Source: Acidobacteriota bacterium (GTDB lineage Bacteria > Acidobacteriota > Polarisedimenticolia > Gp22-AA2). From it: 22,675 nt of DNA. Positions 22,499-22,675 of the stretch are shown here, in pieces; the first letter of the stretch is position 1; each line of letters begins with the position of its first letter. A program made the translations under genes and the position numbers. The stretch is taken from the NCBI GenBank assembly GCA_016202915.1, contig JACQNT010000049.1, positions 1 through 22,675 of the forward strand, read 5' to 3'. Under the pieces are notes generated by a model. The model was not told the origin of the DNA. It was given only the letters and a program-made list of their open reading frames with translations, and did not search any database.

Positions 22499-22675
22499 CC
22501 TCTGAGCTATCCCCAGTTTCTGGGGGCAGCGCCTCTGCCCCGCGGGGCACGCGGTCGCCGTGGCCGGATCGGCAGAGACCGCCGACGGCCGCGTCGCCGC
22601 TCTGCTCTCCCGCGCCCGGCCGCGGCACACCCCGCGGCCACGGGCGCGCTGCGAGAAGGCCCCGCGAGCCAGAGG
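22499..22675. repeat. long-stem palindromic element, copy 3 (runs to window end)
   Basis: The boundary block 22499-22519 matches 14711-14731 at 19 of 21 positions. The inner arm CTCTGCCCCGCGGGGC (22533-22548) matches the reverse complement of 22659-22674 at 14 of 16. The interior of about 110 nt holds a perfect 8-bp hairpin (GGCCGCGG at 22618-22625, CCGCGGCC at 22632-22639). The outer part of the right arm would lie beyond the window. I see no credible gene in 22490-22675. Confidence 0.65.

Noticed and set aside
22371..22628. N-terminal extension of the RsbW-like kinase up to 22628
   Set aside because: The extension is low-complexity, reads through the promoter and palindromic element 3, and would make the protein far longer than the family norm.

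Overview
The window looks like a chromosomal segment from a GC-rich (roughly two-thirds G+C by eye), Gram-negative-type bacterium. The exported HtrA-like proteins, LolA, lipoprotein-like signals, peptidase M49, a bacterial OPT transporter and many TPR proteins fit an uncultured Acidobacteriota-like lineage. That taxonomic guess is inference, because no rRNA or marker set is present. Genes are densely packed, no phage or transposase gene was found, and sigma70-like promoters are recognisable in most of the gaps.

Layout. 1-675 is the 3' end of a TPR protein, followed by a tiny membrane protein (814-987). On the minus strand lie an exported LCAT-family lipase/acyltransferase (1077-2504), an exported dipeptidyl-peptidase III-like M49 metallopeptidase (2661-4763), and a three-gene operon (9537 down to 4831) of zinc-ribbon/HtrA-like proteins. 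In that operon the first protein keeps the complete Ser protease triad and the next two have lost all three triad residues. Divergent from it, on the plus strand, are an OPT oligopeptide transporter (9765-11771), an APC amino-acid permease (11812-13194) and a DUF1579 protein (13264-13731). Exported proteolysis next to peptide and amino-acid uptake suggests a protein-scavenging or envelope-proteostasis neighbourhood.

13789-14621 (minus) holds a SelW-like Rdx protein and an exported NTF2/SnoaL-like protein. The gap 14622-15180 contains two long-stem palindromic elements. LolA (minus) and a membrane-anchored SPFH-TPR fusion (plus) follow with overlapping divergent starts. A DUF4870 and DedA pair (minus) is divergent from mutS (18380-21037, plus), and the two sides share an almost symmetrical -10 region. 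The window ends with a minus-strand partner-switching operon: an RsbW-like kinase, an RsbV-like STAS antagonist, and a second STAS protein with Asp in place of the phosphorylated Ser. A third palindromic element sits upstream of it and runs off the window end.

The most unusual signals are: (1) the one-protease/two-pseudoprotease zinc-ribbon cassette; (2) a family of about 170-200 bp long-stem palindromes, two of which have a conserved boundary block exactly 18 nt from the -35 box of a neighbouring gene; (3) the SPFH-TPR fusion; and (4) the phosphomimetic-looking STAS protein.
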